Source: Nautilus pompilius (taxonomy: Eukaryota > Mollusca > Cephalopoda > Nautilida > Nautilidae). Taken from it: a stretch of 64,000 bases of DNA. Below, piece by piece: positions 1-13,264 of this stretch. The notes below the pieces were generated by a model that was not told the DNA's origin, made no database searches, and saw nothing but the letters and a program-made list of their open reading frames with translations. Position 1 is the stretch's first letter. Every line of letters starts with the position of its first letter. The position numbers and the translations under genes were made by a program. The stretch lies in NCBI GenBank assembly GCA_018389105.1, contig JACATO010001179.1, positions 1 to 64,000 on the forward strand, given 5' to 3'.

Positions 1-12
1 AGAGAGAGAGTA

Positions 13-93
<81 letters not shown>

Positions 94-101
94 AGAGAGA
101 G

Positions 102-132
<31 letters not shown>

Positions 133-140
133 CGAGAGGA
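1..140. repeat. (GA)n microsatellite
   Basis: Almost pure GA dinucleotide repeat with a few interruptions, beginning at the left edge of the window, so its full length is unknown. The Glu/Arg open frame across it is a repeat artefact. Confidence 0.97.
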
Positions 141-3100
141 GAATCTTCGCGCCCCGCCCCCCCTGCGCGATCTTCCTAAACTCTGGGAACAACTGTCGGG
201 TTTCCAAACTATCGCCACAATAACCAAACGTTTCGGCCCCGCGATCCAATACTGGAACACTGCACAACAACAGCGGGCAGCTTCTATGGCTTCTTTTTTC
301 TGTAGAGAGCAGAGGACACAGAATCCCTTCGCTCGATACGTTGCTGTTTGCACACGATTGTCTACACGGCTCTGTTGTGTTTTAGAACGTCAAAGGACGA
401 CAACAAATGACGTATTAGAAATCAGAAATCGGATTCTAACTCGGTCAACCTTCTCCTACCACCCTTTTGTAATCACTAGTATAGTCTAGTCTAATGTGTG
501 TAGCAGACATCTCTACCCTGGGGAAATAACTCTGCCGGTGTACCGTGCTGCTTGCCGATCCCAAAGATTAGATGGGGAAACCGATGCATCTCGCCGACTT
601 ATTTCGTCCTCCAGCCAAACATTTGGTGTCGGCCCTGATTAAGAGTCTTAAGAGGATTTAATCTTCTGCACATCAACGGCTTACTGTTTTCGCTCCCTAT
701 CCTGACACCCCCCCCCCGTGATCAGCTGGGCTGTTCACGCCGCATAATCTGCGCTACCTCAGTTTGGCCCTTGGAAATGGTTTCCGCCACCCGCTTACAC
801 GAATGCACTTGATCGCCGATGTTCCGAAGACATAGAAACAATGCATCAGGGGCACCCCACCATCCTCGGGTTTGTTCTGCATCTGGTAAAAGACGGTGTA
901 ACTGAAGCATCTTCCGCAGTAGAAAGGGGCAGCGGATTCTGAAGCCTCCTTATTGTTTTAGGTTCTAAGCGAAGCTGGGACGGCCGGCGACACCGATTTC
1001 TAACGCGCGATGAAGTCTGAAGTCGATACCTTTCTGACTACCAAACAAACCGACTGTAACGGCATGCCGATGTTGTCTGTCTGCCCATTCTTCCGTGCCA
1101 CCGGATACTTTGGACAAGCACCTGAATGACCGGCAGCGCTCCGACCTCAGCCGACCTAAGAATCTACCGAAAGTAAACGTCGACTCAAGCCGACCAAAAT
1201 ACACGGATCACCTCGGTTGGGGGGTAACTAACCAGTCCTCTTCGCCGATGACACGTAAAAGACCAACTGAACCAGTCGTCAATCGATTGACCGTAATAAC
1301 CGGTTTTGGGCAGTCCTTCGTGATTGGTACTCTAAAAAGCCGGCCTCTCTGAGACCACAACTGTTTCTTTGAGGCACTCTAGGGGAGGGGAAGGGCTCGC
1401 GATCTCTCTGTCAAAGTAGGCAAATCGGGACTCAAAAGGAGAATGATGCGTTTAGGTCAGCGCGAATCATCGCACACGGACTTGATGGTAAACATCAACG
1501 GATTTTAATAATAAAATAAAAAAGCCCGATCGCGGACAAATAATCTCCGTGTTGAAAAAGATGCTGCTCGGAAGACAAGCTCCTAACCGGGTACATCACC
1601 ATCTCCGGAAAGCTTGTTGCTATTCAATTCCACTTCCTGGGCATCTGTAGGGGGTGATCCGCATCATCAGTTTTCCATATCTCGAAGCTATTTTTGGTTG
1701 CATTCTGTGAACCTTAGATTCCCCACAGTCGAGTAGAAAGTCCGTGATATGGTTCTCTGTCCCTGTCGCCTCGATCAGTTTCGATCCCACCCCGCTACGT
1801 TTCGCTTTCGTGATAACTTCGAGTCTGTGAGACAGCTGGGCTACCTGGACCCCGGTTAAAACTGCATAAGGAAATAAATGGATAACGACACGTACTTCGA
1901 CCACTAGAAACGAGTGGAACACGTTTTGTGGCTGTTGTTGTTGTTGTTGTTTTAAATCCGCGGTGGGAACGGCCCTGATGGGGAATCCCTAATCGTCTTG
2001 CATTGTTTTTCTTTCTTAAACACAGTAACATGTCGGTCGGGGAACATACATGAGTAGACGGACGATGAGCCCGTTAGATTATCTATCCCTCGGAACGTTT
2101 AAATGCAATTCTGTTCTACGATTAATGTCAAGAGCAAAAATTTATTTAGACAGTATGCTCAAAACTTTTCCACTTTCCATGAGATAACCCCCTTTTTCTC
2201 TTTATTTCCTTGACGACGAAAAATATCCGTTTTCAATTTTAGAGCCATCCCTTTAAATCCCCCCCATTTTATTTTTCTGGTAACAAAGCATTCTTTTTTG
2301 GTGCACTTCTGGCAGTGAATATTCCGTCTCTGGATACTTGTGCCATCTAATAATCGTCTCTTTATTGTTTTTGCTTTCTCTATACGTATATCACAGTGCC
2401 CTGACTTGCCGGAAAAAGGCAAGCAATAGAGGTCCAACTTACAGTTTAATGTTCTCTGCCATGGTGACATCGAGCCGCTGGTTACCCGGCTACTGAGCGG
2501 TCCATCCTATACACACCCCTACCAAAAATATACAGTCCCGTTTATTTATGGAATGGTTCGGTTTTAATATGGAAGAAGACGACTTCTGTCAAAGAGTCAC
2601 GATACAAATTTTCTCTCGGTACGTCTCGATCAGCAGGGGACCTTGACGAGAGCCTTTGCTATCAGACCACAGATACATTTCTAGAATACAGCTGAACCAT
2701 TTCCGGGAATTGTTTTTGAACTACAGGATGAGATTGGGATTTCCGTGTGCCTGACCACTTTGGTCAATACCAACGGAGATCACACGGGTGAAAGCTCTGC
2801 TCGAAATAGAAATATGTTTATTTCAGAAGCTGAACTACTCGTAAACGCCACATCCAAGATGCTTCTTGGCTGTCCCAGCGCCGTCGTTATGAAAAGTGCA
2901 ATAGGGACTCTACTCCCCCTGGCGTTAGGTTTACGAATGAATTAGTCTGCACGTGTGGTTAGTTATCGTGGCACCGCAGTTTCCTCCCACATCTAAAAAA
3001 GAATGGACCACTCACGAGGCCTTCTAATTACGTGCCGGAGAGAAGGTTTTTCTGCTACCGATAATGATAATTATTTACATGTCTTTAATAACTCTAATTC

Positions 3101-3530
3101 ATCGTATCATGCTCATGCAGATTTTTTTCCCCCTCTCTTACTTTTATGATAATATGACGGCTCTGGTTTGTGGAGGATTGATTGAATTCGCAAATTAAAT
3201 CGCCCGATTTTGCCCAAAGCCGTAACAAAGTTTGGAGGGCGAATCCGATCCGAAGCGAGAGCGGAGCATAATGGATTTCCGTTAATTAGCAGTCTTATGA
3301 AGGAGTCTGTGAAACCAGGCAGATGTAACCTAATTACCACCGAGCAGCCGCATCGCATTACATTTTCAAAATTCTCTTATTCTTCACTCCATAATAGATT
3401 TAAATTCTAAATCCAAATCCCGCTACAGCACCCGGAGGTTACCAGCCTTGGGTTATCGTTTTGGCCCAGAGACAGGAGGCGTCACCGTGGTTAGCGCGCC
3501 AAGCTCGAGTTTTGACTTTGAAATCAAGCC
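141..3530. other. Unique sequence, no gene recognised
   Basis: Mixed-composition DNA with only short open frames on both strands (the longest is about 100 codons, minus strand near 1.6-1.9 kb and 2.2-2.5 kb), none resembling a family I know. It contains a C-run near 708-717 and a short GTT repeat near 1934-1951. A possible SINE remnant near 2.9 kb is listed separately. Confidence 0.5.
2870..2998 (+). mobile_element. Possible SINE body remnant
   Basis: The stretch ends in TTTCCTCCCACATCT just before an A-run, and upstream carries CGCCGTCGTTATGAAAAGTG. Both phrases resemble the central part of tRNA-derived SINEs that are common in molluscs, as I remember them. Similar TTT(C)CTCCCA motifs occur in the SINE-like pieces near 42.84 kb (minus strand) and 53.72 kb. 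No tRNA-like head is visible here, so this is at best an old truncated copy. Confidence 0.22.
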
Positions 3531-3532
3531 TA

Positions 3533-3803
3533 ACAGACAGGCAGACAGACAGGCAGACAGGCAGGCAGACAGGCAGACAGACAGGCAAACAGGCAGACAG
3601 ACAGACAGACAGGCAGGCAGACAGGCAGACAGACAGGCAGACAGGCAGCAGGCAACAGGTAGACAGACCAGACAGACAGGCAAACAGGCAGGCAGGCAGA
3701 CAGACAGACAGGCAGGCAGACAGACAGACAGACAGACAGACAGGCAAACAGGCAGGCAGGCAAACAGGCCAGACAGACAGACAGACAGACAGGCAGGCAA
3801 GCA

Positions 3804-3834
<31 letters not shown>

Positions 3835-4013
3835 GCAGACAGGCAGACAGGACAGACAGGCGACAGACAGACAGGCAGGCAGACAGGCGACAGACAGACA
3901 GGCAGGCAGACAGGCAGACAGACAAACAGACAGGCAGACAGACAGACAGGCAGGCAGACAGCAGACAGACAGACAGACAGGCAGCAAGGCGGCAGAAACA
4001 GGCAGACAGGCAG
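3533..4013. repeat. (CAGA)/(CAGG) tetranucleotide tract
   Basis: About 480 bp of mixed CAGA and CAGG units with occasional CAAA and GCA interruptions. Every frame on both strands is open because the units contain no stop, giving long Gln/Thr/Asp/Arg or Cys/Leu/Ser/Val frames. These are compositional and not genes. A G-run follows at about 4021-4030. Confidence 0.95.
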
Positions 4014-4710
4014 CCTTCTTGGGGGGGGGGATAAGCAAAAAACAACCGCTGTCAGAAATCACATAGAACTGTCAATTCGGTAATGCAAAATTCTGTTTAA
4101 AAAAATGTTTTAAAGTAAAAATCGGAGGAGACAAAACAACAGATTCCCAGATCCGAAGCTGCTATTTCTCGTAACAAGAGAGAAATCTATCAAAGACCAG
4201 GTAATCTTTCTAGAAGACAAAAGCGGCTGATGCCAAACGTAATTTTTCAAAAAAAACTTTGGCTCATTCCTTAAAAAACCACTTCCGGCTCCGGGGCCGG
4301 CGAACAGGGGCCGGAAACGAGTCGCCGTTTTCTTTTTTAAAAGGTCAGGTTTCAGTATGGCGCTGATCCCTGGCAATGGGGGATAAATCGACGTAAATCG
4401 GGGACAGAAGAAGTATTTTGGGACCAAAAATGGGGAGGTGGGGAGGAGAAGAAGTAATTTTTCATCACCCACTTTCCTCTCGTCGTCGTTCAAGTCTACC
4501 GTCGGCGAGAGCAGAAAAGAACAACTAGCGACATTAAATTTCTGCTCGTGTGACGGTCTCACGTCGTCACCGTGTGGAAGGAGCCTCGTTCCCGGTGCCG
4601 TTCTGTTGTTCGTGTTCCACTAATTTCTAACGCTAACATATTATAGAACACGAAAGAGGTCGTTTCTTCAGCCACGGTACCAAATCAAAAAGCTCCATTT
4701 CATGTTAAGA

Positions 4711-4850
<140 letters not shown>

Positions 4851-5125
4851 AGAGATAGATAGAGAGATCTATGGAGTAGATAGAGAGATAGTAGAGATCC
4901 TAAGCTGGAGAGAGAGATCGATTGGCTAGAGAAAGAGATTTATCGAACGAGACTTCTTCGATCTAGAGCTCTCGCTCATCTCTCTTCTCTCTCTCTCTTT
5001 CTTTCTCTACTTCCTCCTTTCAGCTCGCGCTAGCTCGCTTTCGCTCTCTCTCTATCGCTCTCTTTGCTCTCTTCTCTACTATATCGAGAGAGAGATCGCT
5101 CTCTCTCGAGAGAGAGGGCAAATTC
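4851..5125. repeat. Irregular GA-to-TC tract, possibly noisy consensus
   Basis: Degenerate GA repeat (GATAGA, GATCTA and similar) that switches near 4965-5000 to the complementary TC strand, then ends with short GA and TC blocks facing each other around TCGCTCTCTCTCGA. It could fold on itself. The irregularity also looks like poor consensus in a simple repeat. Confidence 0.7.
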
Positions 5126-8100
5126 TGTCCCGTTTGGACTTAATTTAGAACAAAATAAAAGATGATTCTCCTGTTCTCTTGTTTTCTTTGCTCTTATATG
5201 GTGCAGTGTATACTTTCACTTTTGTCACGAAAGAAAAGGAGACAATCACTGTTAGACTTTTTGAAAATTTTTGCCCTGTAGCCAGCGTTTAGCTGCCCGA
5301 ATCCATCAATCCATTCTGGTGGAGACTTCCTGGAACGGAAAGCTGGACAAGCCAGCTCCTCCGAAACGCTAGATTTCCGCTGAAGTAGGTTTATCGAGTC
5401 GACTGCATACTTGATGGCCAGAGAATCGCTGGTTTTGCTGCGGAGACCCGGAGAGCTGTTTCCGACCAGCCAGCCCGGCGGAGAGGCATCGGGCGCCTGC
5501 CTCGCGGTGTCGGCCGGCCGGAAGTATTCCCTCGCTGGGTAGTCGGAAAGGATCCGAGGTCCGCGTAACAAAAGCCGAGCAAACCATAGAAGGAAAAAGT
5601 TTTTGTGTCTCGGCGAACGCCGCTGGAAACTGACGTTGCACAGATGGCTGCGTCTTCCGCTGCTTCATCCGAGGTCTCGAACGAACACCGAATTCGAAAC
5701 AAAGACTCCAGTCGTTTGTTTTAGGCAAATATCTCTCAGCAAGCGTTTTGATCGATAGCTGATGTGCACCGCCGCCTGGGAACAGTCTCCCACACTAAAG
5801 CGACAGGGCAGGAGATTTTAGAAAAACAAACTCAACCAAGCGTGTTTGCACAGTATTCTATTACATCTGTCACGCTTCGTGAATTTTAATGAAAACTGTT
5901 CGTGCAACGTAATTGCTCTCGCATGTCTACAACAGCATCTACTGTGGAAACGCCTGACTGCTGGTGTTATTGTTTTTTGTGTTTTTTTAAAATTCTTTTA
6001 CCAAGCCACTATACTGTGGAAAACTAATTTTAGGCTAGAAGTTTATCGATATCTCTAAAACGGTAGGCACACAGGGTTATTGCGAAACATCGCTCTGTTG
6101 TCCGAATATGAATGACAACGATATTACAACGTTGATGGGCATATTTAAACTGAATCGGAGACTAATTGTCAGAAAAGAACTGGTCATTGCATAGTAATGG
6201 TCCGACTGGCTTTATATTAGTAACCTGCAAGAATAATTAATGAGAAACAGTCAAAATGTATATATTTTTTTTCGGTTTTTTTTATTCATGAAGGCTTCAG
6301 GAGAACTTAAACAACAAACATACATATACGCACTTGGACATACAGAAATATACTTACATTTATATGCATATATTAAAAGTGCATATACATACACATTACA
6401 TACATAGTAATACATAGTGCACGTACAGTGATGGAACATTTCTTGGAAATACAAGAATCCCAAATGTAAAAATATACAAAAATTAGAAAATGCCTTTTAT
6501 GACTGTTTTTTTTTTAACAGACAAGAAGGCTAAGAAAGTAACAAGATAGAATTTTTTAAAAAATATATATATATATTGTTAACCCTTTGAACCCTGCTGG
6601 CCTGGCCTGATCTTTACCCCGATCATTTTACAAACATCAGCAGTCGCCATTTGCAAACTTTTTCACTAAGGTCCTGTTGTTAGGCGATCGCTGATTGGCT
6701 CTCTCTCACTTTGAAGACCGTAAATAGACACGGTCATGCTCGCAGAGCCGGTCATATCGGGCTCACGAGATGGAGAAACGTTAGCGTCACACCGCAGAAT
6801 ATCTGGGAAATGGGTTCTCTAATAGTTGCAAGTATTTTGTGCAAAAATCTGTTTAATTTTCACAAATAACTGCACCCCCGAGGACAGTCCAAGGCAAGTT
6901 TTTCAGCACTTTAGCAGCCCATTCTCCGAGTATCGTTTGACGACAGCTTCCGCATGCTTCCGGTAATTTATCCTGTTGGGAAATGAACCTGTTCCCAATT
7001 AGCCCCCTTTATTTTCTGAATGAATTATATAAGTGCATATGTTTAATAGGGGCTAAAGCGTCGTCAGGGTTGTAAATCTCTCCAATTCTGTTTGCGGAGA
7101 TACAGCCAACCCCAGACTTGAATCGATAGACCCCTCCATGCTGCAAGGGAGACGTTGTGCTCCCTCTTTGTACCATTCTCTCTTGCAGTGTTGGACTGTT
7201 CAAGATAACTAGAATTTTTATTTATCCTTAAGAAGACTTGTTTCCAGCGATCTCCGTTCCACACCATTGTTCTGATGTCCATTTCAACTACTTAGATTTG
7301 TTCTTGAGAAATGTCGTGAAATAATTTTAAAATATATGGAATATTAGAAAGAGATCCAGCAGAACGTTTCCAGGCTTTAAACGTTTAGAATATGCCAAAA
7401 GAATTTAAAATATCGGAGCCGTCCACACTTGCCACGTTTAAGGGTACACCTAATAGAAGTTTTCAGCCTCCTCGGTTATTTATAGATATTTACTGATACT
7501 AGGATTTTTGATTTTAAGTTTACCAACATTTAAACTCGACTTTTATATAAGAAAACATCTGTTGAGTAATATACTAGCAGATGAAACGAATAGATTACCG
7601 AAAAATTGAGCTACTAGTGAAAATATACGTTAAAAACTATGTAGGCGACCTCTCAGGTCCATGGAAGTCCAGAAAACGGGGCCTGAAAGTACAGATGTTT
7701 GAATATTTTCTCTTCGCTGGGGACCTCGCACAAGCGATGATAGTCTCCTGTTCGGTTGTAGCCTCTAAGTCAAACTAACTACCAGAAGAAAAATACTTGT
7801 AATTGTTATAAAATTACGTGTGTGTGGAAACGAAGGAAGGCGATCAAAGCTCTAGTTCGCAATTTTATGAGAGTCGGACCTGACCTGACCTGACCAAGCA
7901 GATGCGCGCGCACTGCTGCGCAGAGAAACTCGAAGCAGAATTTCTGTCTGCCTTTTACCAGTTTGAGTTGTTTTACTTCTCACAACATGCGAAATCGCCG
8001 TCTGCCGTCTTTCTCACGTAGGTTTTTTTTTTTTTTCCCTTTCTGCTACACTTTGCTAAACCGATGCATGACCATTATAGTTAAAATATTACTGTTATGA

Positions 8101-10500
8101 TACAAAATACTTCGTTAATGTTTTAGTAATTGGTAAATTAATTGTTGCGCTTTTCCATATCGTATTTATTCATTATCTAATACTTTCATTTCGGATTTTA
8201 TATATTTATTTAAAAAAATATTTATTATATTTACAAACTGTCGTAACTGTTCTTTATGCCTCTTAAAGTTTATATTGCTATTCTTTATTGCAATCAATCA
8301 ATGATTGATGTATCTACAATATAATTATTGTTTTACCTATAGCTGTATTTTAAAATCTATTTTTATACTCACTGTTTTGTTCTTAAAGTCATCAAAACAC
8401 CGGTATTTCCTGTTACGTTCAATTCCCGCTGCTTTTCCTGTTTGTTATACAAATAATTTCAGTTTATTACTTATTATTACACCCATAATTCCTGCTTCTT
8501 AATCATATAGACAGTTTTTATAGTTATTACCTTCCTCGTTCATCATTATTCCTATAACTTGTCTTGTTCTGTTATTACGCTGCCTGCAATTCCTGTGCTT
8601 GAGACATTGTTATGTCTAAAATTGCGGCTTCTCATTCGCATTATGTATGTAATCTACACTCGCCATTTTTGTCTCCCAGCCGTATATATATATCCTCCAT
8701 CTCGACAGTCGCTGTTATACACGGTCTCCTGTTTGTTTTTATTATCGTACAGCTTTCGTTCCGAACTCATCACGGAGCCAACAAGTCTTCATCCTCTAGG
8801 ACTACACGTAGATACTTTTCCCTACTTTCGGTTTATTTCACCTGCTTCTGCTCACTCGCTGTTTTCCATCGTCTACTAGATCCTGTTGAACAGCTCTATG
8901 GTTCCGCTCTCCAATAATGGCAAAAAGCAGCAGTTAGTAAGCGGCATTCTAGAAGTACTCCATGTGACACCAGAGGGGGGGGCGATTGCTGAGCACGCAT
9001 CTTAAACCAACGACTCTTGCTGATTGCTATTCTAAGACGAAGACGCTAACGTTTTCGGAAAGAATCGTGGATATTAGCAGCTTTAATTAAAGAATTTTTT
9101 AACCTCCCCCAACCCGTGCGCTGCAAATATCAAAGCAAACTGAAATCTCTTTATCGGAATCAATTTTATACCATATTTGTACCATTAATTTCAAAGAATT
9201 TCAGTAAATCTACACATTCGATATCTCTTTGAGCATGAATGGTCGACTCCATACCATAGCTCTTTTGCCAAGAAGTCTACTTTGTGCGAATACGTCATGG
9301 TTTGTGTAAAGTTATAAGTTTAGAAAGCCAAGCAAAGAATCATGATGTCTTTATTGCTAGACTGCACTCGTAAAATCGCTTAATTCAGATAATTAGTAGC
9401 AAATATCTATTAAAAATACTCAAGAGTTAAACGTTTCACATATTTTTGTTACTGTAATAAATAATGATGATAGCTATCAATAGTATAAAACTCCCTAATA
9501 CAATAATTTTAAAAGTGCACAGAAGAAAAAATTAAATAAGTAATTATTTAGATCATGCATAGAATAATTATTACTGGTTTTAATAATTGGGGGAAAAGGT
9601 GGTTGAAAACGACTGGGTTGTAACATCGGCAATATCCTGTAAATAAGTGCAAGGTTCTGGCGGTGTTTATCTCCCGTGGAAAGACGTTACCCAATACATT
9701 TCCTGTGGCAATTAACCGGAAGAAACCCTATCAATACTCCTCACAATAGAAATGGTTGTATTTTTAAAGTGAAGAAACGATTATTTACCGGCCCGTTGAT
9801 ACACTTTGTTTTACTTTTCACCCGCCCTGGCTCCAGCCTTTTGACTTATGGCGGTTCTGGCGCTGTATGGTGTGCGACACGGCGCTGTGTCGGGGCCCGT
9901 GAGTGTTGAAGGTTATCCATACGGGGACCGGTTATGACAGAGGGTAAATAAGTATTTTGGTCAGTAAATTAGTACATACGGTATTTGTTTTGATGAATCG
10001 AATTAAATACTAACAGAGTTCTCATAGTCAAGTTTGCATAGACAAATCAAAACAACCAGGGCGTCATTTTTGTTGATCTTTGGTTATTCATAAGAATTCC
10101 AGAATCCTAAGAAAAGGAAGTCAAAACTAAAATTACCTTCGGTGAAAAACTTCATTCCACTGCTCTTCTGTTTACAACATCAGCTTTTTAAGAATTCAGC
10201 TACAATGCTTTTTTTTTGAAGGGCCTAGACCCCGCTTACTTCCCCTCGTCGAGCTCTCCAATAAAGATCTCGGAACACGCCATATTAACGTCTCCATGTT
10301 ATCTTCCGGATCCCACCTATCTACCTGCGGCACGCGGGGAAAACTTCCAGGGGCGTACTCAGTTACGCTGAAAAGAAAGAAACAAACAAACAAAAAAGTA
10401 CTGGTGCTTCGTACGTATATCAGGAAAAGAACCCAGAAAGAGGAAACGTGAAGTAGCGTCAGATAACAGTACCTTTGCAAGCGGTCATGGTATCTGTCGT
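5126..10500. other. Gene-free stretch, AT-rich with a GC island
   Basis: No recognisable gene. 5.28-5.73 kb is GC-richer and open in several overlapping minus-strand frames (up to 125 codons) with no family likeness. 6.25-6.45 kb is low-complexity CATA/TATA sequence. A four-fold TGACC repeat lies near 7879-7894. 8.1-8.6 kb is strongly AT-rich, and 9.3-9.6 kb likewise. Confidence 0.5.
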
Positions 10501-10545
10501 GTTACTTCAAGACAATATGCAAAAAAGTAAGTGAAAGTCAGGTGA

Positions 10546-10875
10546 GTGACGGTGGCAGCGCCGAAAAAACCCAAAGTTGGTTACACTACAAACAGACAAG
10601 TGTTCAGTATTGAGCGAAAGGATGACTTAGAAAATTATGCCAAAAATGTGTCAAATATCTTCTTTGGATTATCCCTAAGGACCTCGAGATATTTGCTTTT
10701 GAGCCGTGTAAAAGACCTAGCATTACAGCTCCAGACTGATGGTATGTTAACGAGCGACCCGGACCAAACCGGTTGGGCAGTTTCGTGAAGCGTCATCCAA
10801 CTCTGTCAGTCAGAGCACCTGGAACCGCCAGTTTGCTGCACGAGAATACTTACCCGGATATGTTTTACCACTAAT
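10546..10875 (+). mobile_element. pogo-type transposase fragment (CENP-B/Tc5 HTH), decayed
   Basis: The translation shows the second DNA-binding helix-turn-helix domain of pogo/Tigger/CENP-B-like transposases. First comes a segment around VFSIERKDDLENY and FFGLSLRT, equivalent to the family's 'F..E.E.L..Y......GFGLT..D.R.LA' block. After a +1 frame change it continues as GSFVKRHPTLSVRAPGTAS, equivalent to the family's 'W...F.KRHP.LS.R.PE.TS'. The open part in frame 10546-10788 starts only at a GTG, so there is no native start. No catalytic DDE region is seen downstream before the sequence becomes AT-rich, so the copy is truncated and frame-shifted. Family assignment rests on remembered motifs. 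Confidence 0.6.
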
Positions 10876-11209
10876 CCCGACGTGGGTAAATCGTAATCCT
10901 CTGACAGGCGGAAACGTCTTGAATTATGCTGAAGCTGTATGTATTATTTCATCACAGTACGTGGTTCTAGTAGTTTATAATATCTGATGACCTGTACATG
11001 GCTCCAGAATAAGACAGATTTGTTTGAAAATGTCACAACCATCTCCGGTCTCCTTCGATTAAACGATCACGGTTGAAATATCCGTGCTTTTACTGTTGTC
11101 TTGACTTCTGATTTCTTTAGTAACTACTCAATTATTAATATTATTGTCAAAACATTTAAAATATTCAAACGCCTAACAGGTTTATTTTCATAAAGAAAAG
11201 CCTGTCTAT

Positions 11210-11480
11210 CAATCTTATCTTTAACTGACCACTTTATCTGAACAACAGAATACATGGACGAAAGGTAATCTTTAGCTTGTCTTTAATGACTTAATAAAAT
11301 ACCCAAAAAATCATCCGTACTTTATCTTTAATTACTGCCATGAAGAACTAAAACACCATCTTTATTTCATCTTTAACGACAGCCGTAAAATTCCAAACTT
11401 GCATCTTTAGTTCATCTTTAATGACTCCCGTAAAATACCAAATGATCGTAGTTACTTTATCCTTAATTAATGCCTTAAAT
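11210..11480. repeat. Diverged 45-bp minisatellite
   Basis: The phrase CATCTTTAATGAC and its variants recur with exact 45-bp spacing at about 11278, 11323, 11368, 11413 and 11458, with a further shifted copy near 11216. Copies are well diverged, so the array is old. Its period matches the 45-bp array at the right edge of the window, but the sequences are unrelated. Confidence 0.8.
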
Positions 11481-11936
11481 AACCAAAAAAGGAAAATCAT
11501 CCATGCCAGAAGTGGCCAGAAGAACGAAAGACCGCCAGTACGTGGTATTTAGATGCCATTATATATGATATATACAGTACATGCCATGTAAAGATCAGCT
11601 TTTATCTCTTTATGACAATCGTTAAGAGGAAAAGATGGATTCTCGTCCAGCGAGAAAATTTAAGTGACAATTTAATCTTAAAATTATCCTTGCTAGTTAT
11701 TATTATTTTTTTTAATCTAATTTTGCTCGTTCAGCCAGAATGCGAAGTCTTTTCGAAAGGGCAGCCGGTTCAGATATAAATTGGCTTTCGGTTTCGACCA
11801 GGAATAATCATATTCCGAATTAGTTACTGGTTGTTGACTGTTCGATCCACACTTCCAAATCTTTGACGACAAGTCAAAACTGTGTAGGGCTAACGTCTCA
11901 GCTAATAGAACTATTAAACCTCTGCTGTCTTCAAAT

Positions 11937-12230
11937 ATGGCCACTGATCGGGACTCACTGCCATTCCCGTTTGTTGGTGGTTGGGAGGTAAACGTCGGCA
12001 CGTTCGCCGGATTAAAGCTGACGCTTAAATTGCTTCCAGTAAATTATCCCGATCTGACAGCGCAGCTCAAGGTAGAGTCTGCCATTGATTTTAGAAACGA
12101 GAGGGTCCCAGTGTTTCCTATTACTGCTGGTTTTAAGGGTCATGGGTCTCTGGGCTCGTACCGGCCCTCCGACTTTCTGACTGCGAGTCCCATGGAGAAA
12201 AATAACCGGAAAACAAATCAGACGTGTTGA
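11937..12230 (+). CDS. Unidentified 97-codon open frame, possible exon
   Basis: ATG-initiated frame in a GC-richer patch, beginning MATDRDSLPFPFVGGWE and balanced in amino-acid content. Plausible splice donors lie inside it (CTCAAG|GTAGAG near 12070 and TGGGAG|GTAAAC near 11986), so it could be a first exon of 17 or 45 codons. The opposite strand is also open for about 94 codons over an overlapping span, which weakens the case. No domain recognised. Confidence 0.2.
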   Translation: MATDRDSLPFPFVGGWEVNVGTFAGLKLTLKLLPVNYPDLTAQLKVESAIDFRNERVPVFPITAGFKGHGSLGSYRPSDFLTASPMEKNNRKTNQTC

Positions 12231-12559
12231 CCCGATCGTCTAAAAAGTAGGCATCAACTTATATTAGGATAAAACTGTTTTAACTCTTTCAAAACGAGTT
12301 CTTGTGGTCACTGGAATCAAACTAAAGAAGGTGGTTTTTCTTTCTTTTTAGAGAGCGAACCAATAAATATTTTCAAAAAAAAAATTTAAGTACTTAAAAA
12401 AAACAAAAGCACATGTTTTTGGCATTTAAATAATTTAATTATTGAATATTATGTATTAAGTAATAAATGCCATACAGATGCATACAAAAATTGTCTTTGG
12501 TGACGTAATGCGGATGGCAAAGAACTCGGTGGCAGATTCATCGAAACAGGCCGAAGAAA

Positions 12560-12860
12560 AACTCATCGCTTCACCGGGCGAACTCCATTTCATCTTCTAA
12601 TGTCTGCGGCATAGACTGGACAAAACCGCCTTTACATTGTCTCCACGTGATATTTACTATCGTTCAGTTCAAATTCCAAATAAAGATGGTTTTCCTCCGT
12701 CCATTAAGATAAAGTGAGCAACACTCCTCGTCCTGTGGTTTTCTCGTCGCTACAAAGGCTGTGCGCTGATCGACTGGCAAAACCCACGCTTACGTGGTGT
12801 TTACGTGATATTAAATGTGAAGTATATCAGATGTCTATATGCAAATTCCATGCCGGAGAA
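12560..12860. repeat. Degenerate 158-bp duplication
   Basis: Two similar segments about 158 bp apart both run GACTGG..AAAAC, then CC.C.CTTAC or CCTTTACA, then ACGTGATATT, and later AATTCCA. This looks like an old tandem duplication of a non-coding unit. Confidence 0.4.
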
Positions 12861-13264
12861 TCTAGTGTCCCCTAATACAAAAGGGTCCTTTGGGAAGACG
12901 ATAGAGATGGCTTGATGTCCGGCGTGCTGATGCTTTATATATTTATTAAAGTAAGATCTAATAATTCTTATTATCAAGTGAAATTTTACAGTCAGTAACT
13001 TATTAACTTATTCTATGTGCGCAGTAAAACTGGCCTATAGCGCGTGCATTGTGAGCAGCGTGCTGAGGAAGATGGTGGTGTTAACCCTGTCCTAACCAGT
13101 GAGCGGAAGTGACGTGATGTTAACTAATTTCTATTGTGAGCGCTCTCGTTTTAGTTCTGCACATTTGCTTTTAGACTAGTCGTTAAAATCTTACTTATAA
13201 TATCGTGACTTGGTACGGTTAATTATACAGTTAGAAGAGGAGTAATCACGTGATTTCTTTAAAA

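Noticed and set aside
1620-1922. 100-codon minus-strand frame containing VAQLSHRLEVITKAKRSG
   Set aside because: Protein-like in part, but no domain, splice context or second line of evidence; an overlapping minus-strand frame is open too.
3439-4083. Open frames of about 115-211 codons on both strands, rich in Gln/Thr/Asp/Arg or Cys/Leu/Ser/Val
   Set aside because: They are translations of the CAGA/CAGG repeat, open in every frame of both strands because the units contain no stop; no conserved domain or start context.
7875-7896. Nuclear-receptor direct repeat from TGACC units
   Set aside because: The units are spaced 5 bp apart, so complete AGGTCA half-sites with a valid spacer do not form; more likely a short pentanucleotide repeat.
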